Assembly (NCBI GenBank): GCA_044347755.1
Contig: JBIKUE010000002.1
Coordinates: 1-64,000 of the forward strand
Source: M3007 sp044347755
Lineage (GTDB): Bacteria; Bacteroidota; Bacteroidia; Chitinophagales; Saprospiraceae
Reading direction: 5' to 3'
Length of the DNA: 64,000 nt
A model generated the notes under the pieces. The model had not been told where the DNA came from and ran no database searches. It saw only the letters and a list, made by a program, of their open reading frames with translations. Position numbers and translations under genes: made by a program. Below, piece after piece: positions 8,895-17,077 of the stretch (within the stretch, counting starts at the first letter, position 1; each line of letters starts with the position of its first letter).

Positions 8895-9223
8895 ATAATT
8901 TATATGATGGCTTTAAAATGTTAAATAATATTTTAATAACTAATTTCGGCGATGAAAAAATGATGAGTGGGGGGCTATTGTTACGAGTGTCGCCATGTGC
9001 GCCCATTGTTGTTTTATTGGTCATTTTTTGGCTGTGGTAAAAAAAATGGTTCGGCGATATAAACAGGGGTATGACCCAATCATACTGAATCCGTATTCCG
9101 TATTTCAATCGTAATATCACGGGTGTATGAGCCAGACTCAGCCGTTTACAAGGGGTATCCGACCGGTGTACTAATAATTTACTGTTACACAGTATAGCAG
9201 TTTAGATCTCCCCCATCTCTACA
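8895..9223. other. Noncoding region with short GGGGTAT-type repeats; candidate origin or control region
   Basis: No convincing gene is seen in these 329 bases. TTCGGCGAT occurs twice (8945-8953 and 9050-9058). Three similar units, AGGGGTATGACC (from 9065), CGGGTGTATGAGCC (from 9120) and AGGGGTATCCGACC (from 9151), are spaced 55 and 31 bases apart. An ACTGT-tac-ACAGT palindrome lies at 9181-9193. Repeats beside a primase-helicase gene could be iterons of a replication origin, but this is inference from position. Confidence 0.3.
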
Positions 9224-11902
9224 TTATGCAGCTTGACTTCCACTGAAAAAAGATTGGGGCCTGATACTGGACATAGGCTCTGGATTTACCCGACGTTTCA
9301 GCTCGTCCAATGTGATTTTTTCAAACCCAAGCAACGGAAAATTAGAGAATAAATGAACATTCACGTTCTCTCTGAGTGCACGAGCCCTACCGCAGGCTTG
9401 TAGCAAAAGACTTTCAATCTTATAAAACTGGACTTTCCGGAGACCTTCATGCTTGAACGTATAAAAGTCAAAGCGCTGATTTTGATGCTCACAACGTACC
9501 ATTTCAAGTTTCAAGTCATCCTTAGTAAACTGGATGCCCAGTGCAGTAGCCAATAAGGCATAATAACCTATTTTCAAGTGGGGTGTCCCAACTACTACGA
9601 TATCCTTACCTCTTAGTTCATCAATGCCTTCGGAGGACTCCAAGCATATATTTGCACTATTTCTGAACCTGCTTTTTTGCTTTTTGTACGTTATTACAGG
9701 CCTTCCACCTGCAAAATCCCGAACAAATTCAACTATTTCTTTGTGTTCCTTTTTGTACATCCATGACCGACTGAAAGAATGATCAGAGACCTGAGTGAGG
9801 GTACCTTTTTGCTCTACTTGAATCAACTCCAACCATTCCATGCTTCCAAATATTTGACTATAAATGTCTTTCTCTGCCGTCGCCGACAACACAATTATTT
9901 TCCCATCCTCAGGCAAGACATTTTTTTTCAAATAGAAAATTTCCACTTCTCCATCTGGGTCGTTAATCTCATCCTTCGGATTCACGAAAAAATAATCACT
10001 GCTGAACAATCCAATGAGAGAACCCTCCATTGGCAATCCATTTTTAATAGCGATTGCTGCAAATTTTTCAAGGGAATCGGGTGAAAACATACTCCTTATC
10101 ACACCACTTTCGGTTACAGTGTTGAAATATTTAGTGCCCAAGTCATTTTCAAATTGAAGTAAATTTTTTAAGTCCTTTCCGTATTCAGGGTAGTTCTTTT
10201 CCTTTAACTTGGAAATGAGTATGCGTAGGTCTTTGCCTGTTGTTGATTTAACCTCGAACAAGGAAGGGAAAATATCTTCGTCAATGATATAGGTGGAGTG
10301 GTTTGGAAATTCGGTCGTAAACAACTTTTTATGGGTTGTTAGTACAGGGAATGTTGTGTCCCTGCAATCTTCGATTTTCTTAAAATAAGCTGCTAATTCA
10401 TCCTTTATCTGCCGAAGTTCTTGATCTGAAACGGAATATTTTGATTTGATATCTCCCATAGAAATTTGCCTTAATAGGGCAGCAGCATCCTCGAAAGCTC
10501 CAATCCCTGAGAGCATATCATAATCTTGTTTAATACAGGATGGTAAAGGAGGAAGCTCAGGAATCACAAAATGCTGAATGCCTTTTTGATTCATTCTGGC
10601 CGAAAATTCATCTTTCAATTTATGGGTAGGGAATGCGATGACACACTCTGCCAAATTTATTGTTTTCAATATCTCCTCTGTCTTTCCTAAGCCCGTAGCA
10701 CATTTGAAAACATACTTGACATTTCCAAGGTCTGATTTAGCCTCTTTGAAAAAGTAGTTCAAGGCACTTGTTGCATCAGGTTCTGGAATGGTGTAGGTAT
10801 CTTTATCGATGAGTTCAATTTTGCCGCCAACTTTATTGGAAATATTGGTGAGAAAGTCATACCGCGTTGCCGCTTTGTCATTTGGGGCATATTTTGATAT
10901 TCTGGCTTCAAATATATTATAACGTTGAACTTCTTGTCGTTTTTCAAGGTAATATGCAATGTCTATTAGCTTTTTGTCACTAATATCTGGGTTGTTTTTT
11001 ACCGCTGCTTTCCACATCTTGGCTCCACCTTCAATTTTGCTCATTCCCAGGTATAAATAATGGAGTTCATTATGGTATATTTTCTTTTTACAGTTCAAAA
11101 AGGAATCAAGGAGTTCAAATTGACTGCAAGCAAAAGCCCAATCAAAGTTACGAATGGCTTTTGATGTCTGTTTTTTCCCAACCCCCTTATATATATTAAA
11201 GGTGTTTGCGTTTTTTAAGACATCATTTTTCAAATCACCTTCAACCATTCGATAATTTTGAATGGCAGCAAGTTCTTTAAGTTTTTCATTCCTCCTTTTT
11301 TCAGAAGTAAGATGACTTGTTTGGTGGATTGCGAAACTTGACTGAAAAAGTTCCAGGTCAAGTACATAGTCAAAGTTGGTGTAAGGAATATTTTTCCCTC
11401 CATACCAAAATTGCACCCCAGAAACGGAGTCTGCTTCCGGAAACAACACATAAAAGGAGTCTAATAATCTATTTAATTCACTCAGTTCACAAATTGAATC
11501 TGATAAGCAAAAGATAATCCTGTAACGTGTTGCTGTCATCAAGATTCCAGCATCCTTTTCACCCTTAGGAATATTATCACTGAATGTCGTGTAAATCAAA
11601 TTGCAATCCAGTCCAAGTTCACTTAATCTCTCCAAAGCCCCTTGGATGGTAAGTGGCTGTTCAACCTCTTTATTATCAATGTCAAGTACCAGCAACTCCG
11701 TACCTGCAAAGTTTTCAGCATTCCTTTTGTTTGCAAATATTCCGTGACTGAAAGATTGACCATCCCCAATTGCATTTGCAAACTCCTCCCACGAGATGGT
11801 TACCATGTTCCCTTGATGAATTTGAAAGTGGTCCTCCATAGCACACGCGGGCTTTTCTGTTCGTTTTATTGGAGATAAAATTAGCGTAATTTCTTTGTTC
11901 AT
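9224..11902 (-). CDS. Primase-like / SF2 helicase replication protein
   Basis: The 892-residue protein appears to fuse two modules. The N-terminal 200 residues carry 'LLVLDIDN' (D74, D76) and 'TATRYRIIFCL' near 122-133, resembling the catalytic acids and basic motif of archaeo-eukaryotic (PrimPol) primases of plasmids and phages. The C-terminal half is an SF2 helicase: Walker A 'ATGLGKT' with K407, motif II 'IIDED' at 539-543, 'VLSATA' as motif III and 'QACGRARALRE' near 835 as motif VI. Such proteins initiate replication of integrative or satellite elements. The DEAH-type motif II is altered to DED-I. Primase assignment is less certain than helicase assignment. The HTH gene follows on the same strand. 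Confidence 0.75.
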   Translation of the reverse strand: MNKEITLILSPIKRTEKPACAMEDHFQIHQGNMVTISWEEFANAIGDGQSFSHGIFANKRNAENFAGTELLVLDIDNKEVEQPLTIQGALERLSELGLDCNLIYTTFSDNIPKGEKDAGILMTATRYRIIFCLSDSICELSELNRLLDSFYVLFPEADSVSGVQFWYGGKNIPYTNFDYVLDLELFQSSFAIHQTSHLTSEKRRNEKLKELAAIQNYRMVEGDLKNDVLKNANTFNIYKGVGKKQTSKAIRNFDWAFACSQFELLDSFLNCKKKIYHNELHYLYLGMSKIEGGAKMWKAAVKNNPDISDKKLIDIAYYLEKRQEVQRYNIFEARISKYAPNDKAATRYDFLTNISNKVGGKIELIDKDTYTIPEPDATSALNYFFKEAKSDLGNVKYVFKCATGLGKTEEILKTINLAECVIAFPTHKLKDEFSARMNQKGIQHFVIPELPPLPSCIKQDYDMLSGIGAFEDAAALLRQISMGDIKSKYSVSDQELRQIKDELAAYFKKIEDCRDTTFPVLTTHKKLFTTEFPNHSTYIIDEDIFPSLFEVKSTTGKDLRILISKLKEKNYPEYGKDLKNLLQFENDLGTKYFNTVTESGVIRSMFSPDSLEKFAAIAIKNGLPMEGSLIGLFSSDYFFVNPKDEINDPDGEVEIFYLKKNVLPEDGKIIVLSATAEKDIYSQIFGSMEWLELIQVEQKGTLTQVSDHSFSRSWMYKKEHKEIVEFVRDFAGGRPVITYKKQKSRFRNSANICLESSEGIDELRGKDIVVVGTPHLKIGYYALLATALGIQFTKDDLKLEMVRCEHQNQRFDFYTFKHEGLRKVQFYKIESLLLQACGRARALRENVNVHLFSNFPLLGFEKITLDELKRRVNPEPMSSIRPQSFFSGSQAA

Positions 11903-12134
11903 AAGTTGTAAAAATATTTAATTTGTAAAATATAAAAAACCCATTTACGGGAATTGATTGACTTTATAAAAACCTAACTATATATTGAAAATATACGTCT
12001 CTTCTTTGGCGGCTATCCTTTACAACCAAAATCATAATATACAAGTATAAGGTTTTTTATTGAAATTTCCAAATTGATTCAAGCGAAATAATGTTAACAA
12101 TGTGCAAAGGTGTATAATGAACAATAATTGGAAT
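11903..12134. other. AT-rich noncoding stretch upstream of the primase-helicase gene
   Basis: No gene is seen here. The region is strongly AT-rich and must contain the promoter of the leftward primase-helicase gene. No clear TTG-N(17-23)-TAnnTTTG match was found. Confidence 0.4.
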
Positions 12135-12162
12135 AAAAAAGCCCATGCTTTTACGCACAGGC
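12135..12162 (-). terminator. Rho-independent terminator, minus strand
   Basis: Read on the minus strand, GCCTGTGC and GCATGGGC form an 8-bp stem with two G-U pairs and a six-base loop, followed by six T's. It lies 30 bases after the stop codon of the reading-frame remnant at 12193-12345, as expected for a formerly complete leftward gene. Confidence 0.75.
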
Positions 12163-12192
12163 ATTCTTCATTACGACAAGTTCAGGTCTCAA

Positions 12193-12345
12193 TCAGTGCT
12201 GGCTATTCCAACACATATAATCATAAATAGGCTCACGATTTGCTTGTTCTGATAGTTTTCGAACCGCTTCTGTCATTTGATAATAGCGTCTTGACTGTGG
12301 TGTGTGTCCATGCCGTACATAATATCCTGGGTACACTTTTGGTGA
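12193..12345 (-). pseudogene. 3' remnant of an unidentified leftward gene
   Basis: The minus strand reads SPKVYPGYYVRHGHTPQ, continues RRYYQMTEAVRKLSEQ and ends DYMCWNSQH before a TGA stop: about 50 codons of protein-like composition. An in-frame TAA lies just upstream and there is no ATG start. A proper terminator follows the stop codon. I infer the 3' end of a gene whose 5' part was deleted, possibly when the adjacent PLD/AlbA_2 cargo was acquired. The family is not recognised. Confidence 0.4.
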
Positions 12346-12501
12346 TTAGTGACACAGAGGGCAACAAGACACGGTTGATGTGAATTTTTGACATGAACGG
12401 CGGATTTTTTGGGCAATTTTTACGACTTTTGAATCGGGTTTTCAAGTAAAATTATTTGCGCCGCTTTGAAAAGCAGATATTAACCATCAACAATACAACT
12501 A

Positions 12502-13713
12502 ATGCAAGAGATTATCATTACAAATGGCAACGACAAAAACCTACAAAAAACACTTGCTGGTCTCAGCGAGAAGGCAGACAAAATTAAAATCGCAACCGCA
12601 TTTTTTTCGGACACGGCATTCATCACTACATGGCTTGAAAATTCAAAACAAGTGGACTTGTTAGTATCCCTTAGACCGCCAACCAACTATTACGCCTTAA
12701 AAAAAGTGCAGCCCAAGGTTGGTATAAATATTCAGTTTTTGGGCGACAACTTTCATTCCAAATTTTACATTTTTTACCGAAATGCCTTTCCATTCGCTTG
12801 TATAATAGGCTCGTCAAATTTCACCGCTGGCGGCTTGTTTAGGAATATTGAAACGAATGCAATTTTCACAGATGCCAAATATGTAAAAGAACTTGACCGG
12901 CAATTTTCAAACCTTTGGGAGCAATCTTTTTCATTAATGCCAACTGATTTGGCAACCTTCAAAGAAGTATATGATAATTTTCGGAACAGGGCTCAACAAA
13001 CGGAAAAAGAACAAGCAGAACTTGAAACGAAAATCCTGACCAATCGGACCAACAAGAAGAAAAAATCAAAAATCGGAAAGGAGGCAAGGCAATATTTTTC
13101 TTTTTGGCGGGTAGTTGATGAAATTGAAGAAATGGTGAATGAAATTTCAGCAATTGAATATCCAAATGTTCCGGTCTACATTGCCATTGATCATTTTTGG
13201 CACTGGGTTAAAGTAATTTGGGCCAATCAAAATATACCCAAACCAACCGTTACCGATAGGCCCATTACAATAGCAAAACTTTTCAAGGAATATTGCGATT
13301 GGGACAAAAGCACTGAGAATTATACGAGTGAAATGGCTATCAAATCAAAAAACCTGTTTGGCAAGTTGCTTTCAGAAAGCCACATTGATAAGTTGACACT
13401 TGATGAGGCGCGACAAATTTACGCCAACTTGCATTCAGGAAATTTCAGAGCAAGACGTTTTGGTGGTGACGAAAAATTTGTAACTGAAAACACCATTCAA
13501 AAAATTAAAGCGTCATTTAAGTACCTACTTTATTCAAATGATGAAATTGACTTGCGAATCCACAACCTATGCTATAACCCCGATTACAAACTAAATCAAC
13601 TTAAATCATCGGGCACACAAGAACTTCTAGGATGGGTTTCACCAGAAAAATATCCATTACGAAACGATAAGGCGGATGCTGCGTTGGAATTGCTTGGATT
13701 TGAAATTGAATGA
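12502..13713 (+). CDS. Phospholipase D-family nuclease-like protein
   Basis: A 403-residue protein with a single PLD (HKD) signature: 'FHSKFYIF' with H85 and K87, then 'IIGSSNFTAGG' near residues 101-111. One-motif PLD proteins usually dimerise to form one active site and include restriction-type nucleases such as NgoFVII and helicase-associated nucleases. The N-terminal 120 residues form the PLD half; a lysine-rich linker lies near residues 170-195; the rest (about 200-400) is helical and not recognised, and could bind DNA or a partner. It lies 71 bases upstream of the AlbA_2 gene on the same strand, so the two may form an operon. A defence role is inferred from the neighbourhood. Confidence 0.75.
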   Translation: MQEIIITNGNDKNLQKTLAGLSEKADKIKIATAFFSDTAFITTWLENSKQVDLLVSLRPPTNYYALKKVQPKVGINIQFLGDNFHSKFYIFYRNAFPFACIIGSSNFTAGGLFRNIETNAIFTDAKYVKELDRQFSNLWEQSFSLMPTDLATFKEVYDNFRNRAQQTEKEQAELETKILTNRTNKKKKSKIGKEARQYFSFWRVVDEIEEMVNEISAIEYPNVPVYIAIDHFWHWVKVIWANQNIPKPTVTDRPITIAKLFKEYCDWDKSTENYTSEMAIKSKNLFGKLLSESHIDKLTLDEARQIYANLHSGNFRARRFGGDEKFVTENTIQKIKASFKYLLYSNDEIDLRIHNLCYNPDYKLNQLKSSGTQELLGWVSPEKYPLRNDKADAALELLGFEIE

Positions 13714-13784
13714 AATGGAAGGAATTGTTTTCATTTCCTATTTTAACCTCTTAACGTTTACACCATTGAACATTTTTATTTGCC

Positions 13785-14780
13785 ATGTCATATTCCAAAC
13801 TTTACTTCGGGAAAGAACTCGCTGATTTGACCTATTCCGACATTGAACAATACTTCATGGAGGAGAAAGAAGAGTCCGACAAAATTGAATTCAAGTCATA
13901 TCACAATACAGATGAAAAAAGTCATAAGGAGAAGGAGTACGGAATTTTGAGGACTATTTGCGGGCTGTTGAACTCCGAAGGAGGATTGATAATTTGGGGT
14001 GCGCCAATCGGTCAAAAAATTAACGGCAAAGAAGAAAAGGTGTTTCAAGGCAAGCTTTCGCCTTGTGACAGGGCCATTGGGAAGGATAGCTTCATTAACA
14101 AAGTCGCGGATTCCATCACGCCAACGCCCAATGGTGTGAAATTTCAGCCCATTGAGAAGGATGGTCAGTATGTTTATATCATTGAGGTTGAACAAAGCTT
14201 TTATTCTCCCCACCAATTCAAGAACATCTACTACATGCGGATGGATGGGCAAACAAAAGCTGCTCCTCATCACTATATTGAAGCCTTGTTCAGAAAGGTG
14301 ACATTTCCACGGCTTACTTCGAGTTTAAGCATTAAGTCATTTGAAACAGTTCATGGTTTATATATGCTGAAAATTGAAGTCGAGTTAAAAAATCTATCAA
14401 AGTTGCAAAATGAACTTAACCTATATTATCGTTTGGCTATAACAGAAGGCTCATTAGTGTCAAATAAGAATCAAGATAGGAAGTATATATTGACAGTAAA
14501 CAAGGACAGACATGAAATCAAAGAAGTCATATCTCAGAATATGAAGGAAACTGTGTATTATAATGAACCTGTGGTAATACTAGAAGAAATTAATTTCTCA
14601 CCTGATTATTTTATGACAAAAGGCAATGAATCCAAAATCGAATTGTTCTTTGGAGGCAAAAACTCCCCCCTGTTGAAGTCTGAATACGTGTTGAAGCTTT
14701 TAAAGCCGCACGAAGGGCGCGTTAACATGGAAATAGTTGAGAGCATTGAAAATCAGTATGTTTATGAAATTGGTTTGTAA
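13785..14780 (+). CDS. AlbA_2 / Schlafen-type putative DNA-binding domain protein
   Basis: The 331-residue protein has the AlbA_2 (formerly AAA_4) hallmark: 'KIEFKSY' with E35 and K37 near residues 33-39, then 'RTICGLLNSEGGLIIWG' near 56-72. It continues with 'YVYIIEVEQ' and 'NIYYMRMDGQTKAAP', which complete the domain near residue 155. Schlafen-like AlbA_2 proteins bind nucleic acid, some cleave RNA, and they occur in phage-defence loci. The C-terminal 170 residues look beta-rich and are not recognised. It follows the PLD gene in the same direction and converges on the integrase, 32 bases away. Confidence 0.75.
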   Translation: MSYSKLYFGKELADLTYSDIEQYFMEEKEESDKIEFKSYHNTDEKSHKEKEYGILRTICGLLNSEGGLIIWGAPIGQKINGKEEKVFQGKLSPCDRAIGKDSFINKVADSITPTPNGVKFQPIEKDGQYVYIIEVEQSFYSPHQFKNIYYMRMDGQTKAAPHHYIEALFRKVTFPRLTSSLSIKSFETVHGLYMLKIEVELKNLSKLQNELNLYYRLAITEGSLVSNKNQDRKYILTVNKDRHEIKEVISQNMKETVYYNEPVVILEEINFSPDYFMTKGNESKIELFFGGKNSPLLKSEYVLKLLKPHEGRVNMEIVESIENQYVYEIGL

Positions 14781-14812
14781 TCACACTGAGTCTATTTGGT
14801 ATTATTCACCCC

Positions 14813-16156
14813 TTAGAGTAACCATTTCTTTGCTAAAACTTTTACTTTTTCAGCATCATCTTTAACAGGAGACTCCTTTGATTTCACCTCTTTTAGTTCA
14901 TTTAAAAACGAGGAGTGATTTTGAATGCGCAAATTTTTATCTTCATGCGAAAAACGAATGTATTTAAAAAAGTCAACAAGGTTTTTATGTCCAGTCATAT
15001 GCATAATCAATTCAGTAGGCATATCATTGGCCATTGCATTGGTTGCAAATGTTCTTCGGGCTGTATGCGTTGAAATTTTTTCCCATTTGAAACAAGTAAA
15101 ATCTTTGCGTACACCGTTTACCATTTTGGAGTATTTAAATGACTCATTGATTCCTGCCAACTCACCCAACTCTTTTAGATATTTATTCATTTTCGTATTT
15201 GAGATTTGAACAGGGGAGTTGAATTCGTATTTTCTTAATATTTTTTCGGCATTAGGGTAAAGTGGGTAATTTATTGGAGAGCCTGTTTTTTTTGCTCGTA
15301 AGGATAGTTTAATAGTACCATCGTCTGCCTTTGTGAAACAATCAGGATTTAGTATACTGTAATCAGAATACCGCAATCCAGTATAGCACCCAATAAGGAA
15401 CAAGTCTCGGACTCGTTCTAATCTTCGATTGGTTGACAAGTCAAAGTTTTCAAGTACTTCAAGTTCTTTTGGCTTTAAATAGGTAGCGTCAGTCTCGACT
15501 CTTGGAGCAGACAACCATGAACTTTTTAGCCTAAACGATGGAGAAACGTCATCTTCATCGGCAATTTTCAAAACTGTTTTTAGTGTCGAAGCGATTTTTT
15601 GAATATGGTTGGGCTGAAAGTTCTTGCTTTTGAGATAAGTAACAAACCCCTCTAAAACATCTCTGTTGATGTCTCCAAAATCAAATTTGCTGGCACCACT
15701 TTCTACATAGCCCTTAACATGTTTCAAAGTAGTAATGTATGCTTTTGCTGAATTCTTTACATAATTTGGGACACTTGTTTTTTTCTCCACGAACTGCTCA
15801 AAAAATTGCAAAAAGGTCAATTGGCCTTTTTTTGGCGCTTGAAGGTTTCTAAGGCCCACTAGCTCCCTTTTTAACAATTCATCAGTGAGTGTGATGCGTT
15901 CATCAGCGCATCGTAAAGTCAACCTAACTACTCCGTTTTGGAGCTTGTCAAGCATAATATTGATTTCTGTTGCTTGGTCGTAACGCGCATTTTTGGGCGG
16001 AACAATTCTCTCTGAATCTGAATCCCAATAAGCTTGCGGGGAATACAAGTTGGTGTAAAACTTGAAAGGCTTACCTCTTTTCTGGTAGATAAAGCTCAGG
16101 AAGATGTGTTGCTTTTCCTTCTTTGTGGGTTTGAGGTAGAAATGTACTCCGGCCAT
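14813..16156 (-). CDS. int: Tyrosine recombinase (site-specific integrase) of the tRNA-Arg element
   Basis: A 447-residue Bacteroidota-type integrase. It has an N-terminal arm-binding region, a SAM-like core-binding domain (about 105-210) and a C-terminal catalytic domain. Catalytic residues are visible: R262 in 'TGLRYSDY', H364 and R367 in 'HTARRTF', H390 in 'MTGHKN' and the nucleophile Y399 in 'FFKYIRF'. All are present, so it should be active. Its gene begins 206 bases from tRNA-Arg(CCU) and is preceded by a full consensus promoter. It most likely inserts the element at the tRNA 3' end. Confidence 0.95.
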   Translation of the reverse strand: MAGVHFYLKPTKKEKQHIFLSFIYQKRGKPFKFYTNLYSPQAYWDSDSERIVPPKNARYDQATEINIMLDKLQNGVVRLTLRCADERITLTDELLKRELVGLRNLQAPKKGQLTFLQFFEQFVEKKTSVPNYVKNSAKAYITTLKHVKGYVESGASKFDFGDINRDVLEGFVTYLKSKNFQPNHIQKIASTLKTVLKIADEDDVSPSFRLKSSWLSAPRVETDATYLKPKELEVLENFDLSTNRRLERVRDLFLIGCYTGLRYSDYSILNPDCFTKADDGTIKLSLRAKKTGSPINYPLYPNAEKILRKYEFNSPVQISNTKMNKYLKELGELAGINESFKYSKMVNGVRKDFTCFKWEKISTHTARRTFATNAMANDMPTELIMHMTGHKNLVDFFKYIRFSHEDKNLRIQNHSSFLNELKEVKSKESPVKDDAEKVKVLAKKWLL

Positions 16157-16196
16157 TTGAATTCCAGTTTCAGGTTTACCTAGGCTGAAACTGCCA

Positions 16197-16227
16197 CAAA
16201 AATACGGCTAAAAAAATGGGGGTACAA
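16197..16227 (-). promoter_or_regulatory. Consensus promoter of the integrase gene
   Basis: On the minus strand TTG (16227-16225), a 20-base spacer and TATTTTTG (16204-16197) match TTG-N(17-23)-TAnnTTTG exactly. The leader to the integrase ATG at 16156 would be about 35 bases. Confidence 0.7.
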
Positions 16228-16361
16228 AATGGGGGATAAATTTTTAGGCTAGCTTATTGCGTTTTAGGATTATTTATTAAATTTGCACCGTTAAAAGCAT
16301 TGATAATCAATGGCATTTTGCTAAATCGCCCTAAGGTGCACTAAGCAAAAATAAATTTGGG

Positions 16362-16433
16362 TGGTCTCAGCGGGAATCGAACCCACATCTAAAGTTTAGG
16401 AAACTTCTATTCTATCCGTTGAACTATGAGACC
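16362..16433 (-). tRNA. tRNA-Arg(CCU); presumed attachment site
   Basis: The 72-base cloverleaf has the acceptor stem GGTCTCA / TGAGACC with discriminator A, a D-arm with GTTC...GAAT, the anticodon arm GAAGT-TTCCTAA-ACTTT with anticodon CCU at 16400-16398, and the T-arm with GGTTCGATTCC. CCA is not encoded. The 3' end points toward the integrase, as usual when the tRNA gene is an attachment site and the element restores it. Arg-CCU tRNA genes are frequent integration targets. Confidence 0.96.
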
Positions 16434-16508
16434 TTTTGAGTTATGAGGTATGAGATATGGGTTAAAACGGACGCAAAGATATCGGATTCTATTTTCTTTC
16501 CTATCCTT

Positions 16509-17036
16509 TCATCGTTCTTCATTTCCCCGGAAAATCCCGCGTCCCCCAAGTTCAATCACCTGCAAATCAAAAATCTTACCCGTTTCAATACTCAACCGCA
16601 CCAGCGTCTTCACTTTATGCCATCCTTCATTTCCGCAAGCGCCCGGGTTGATGTGTAAAAAACCAAGCTTTGGGTCCGGCATAACTTTTAAGATATGGGA
16701 ATGTCCGCTGATAAATAGTCCTCCTGCAGGCGGATTATCCTGAAGTATTTGTCTTACCCTTGGTTCGTATTTCCCTGGGTACCCTCCAATATGGGTCATG
16801 AAAACGGGAACGCCTTCGCACATAAATTGCTGATCTAATGGTAGTTCAGCCCTCAAAGAAGCTCCATCGATATTGCCATACACGCCTTTAACGGTTTTGA
16901 ATGCTTTTAAGGCATCCAAAACTTTTAGGTCGCCAACATCACCGGCATGCCAGATTTCATCACAATCTTTAAAGTGCACAAAGATCCGCTCATCTAAATA
17001 AGCGTGCGTATCCGACATTAGGCCAATTCTTTTCAT
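16509..17036 (-). CDS. YfcE/MJ0936-family metallophosphoesterase
   Basis: A 175-residue phosphodiesterase of the calcineurin-like superfamily. Two-metal motifs are present in order: 'SDTHAY' near residue 8, 'HAGDVGD' near 30, 'GNID' near 54, 'THIGG' near 81 and 'GHSH' near 110. Length and motifs match the small MJ0936/YfcE group, which hydrolyses phosphodiesters in vitro; the physiological substrate is unknown. It lies immediately outside the putative element, so it is probably ancestral chromosomal DNA. The LuxE-like gene is upstream in the same direction, 41 bases away. Confidence 0.9.
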   Translation of the reverse strand: MKRIGLMSDTHAYLDERIFVHFKDCDEIWHAGDVGDLKVLDALKAFKTVKGVYGNIDGASLRAELPLDQQFMCEGVPVFMTHIGGYPGKYEPRVRQILQDNPPAGGLFISGHSHILKVMPDPKLGFLHINPGACGNEGWHKVKTLVRLSIETGKIFDLQVIELGGRGIFRGNEER

Positions 17037-17077
17037 CTTAAAAGAGTATTCGTATAGGATGTGTCTGAAATGCTCCC

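Larger units (their letters stand above)
8547..16361 (-). mobile_element. Putative tRNA-Arg-integrated element, minimal extent
   Basis: A tyrosine integrase lies beside tRNA-Arg(CCU), whose 3' end faces it. An excisionase-like HTH protein and a primase-helicase lie further in, and cargo genes for a PLD nuclease and an AlbA_2 protein lie between. This combination is typical of phage satellites and other integrative elements. The right boundary is placed at the tRNA 3' end. No convincing direct repeat of the tRNA 3' end was found to the left, so the left boundary is unknown; the hsd locus and DNA before position 1 may belong to the same element. No capsid or conjugation gene is visible. Confidence 0.6.

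Noticed and set aside
12186..12193. GGTCTCA near 12186 as an attachment repeat
   Set aside because: Only seven or eight bases match the tRNA end, with no flanking identity.
12559..12572. An 11-base match, TGGTCTCAGCG, to the tRNA-Arg 3' end, considered as the left attachment site
   Set aside because: It lies inside the PLD coding sequence near its 5' end, the identity does not continue, and such a short match can arise by chance.
16278..16285. A plus-strand TAAATTTG as a promoter
   Set aside because: No plus-strand gene follows; the tRNA and phosphoesterase are on the minus strand.
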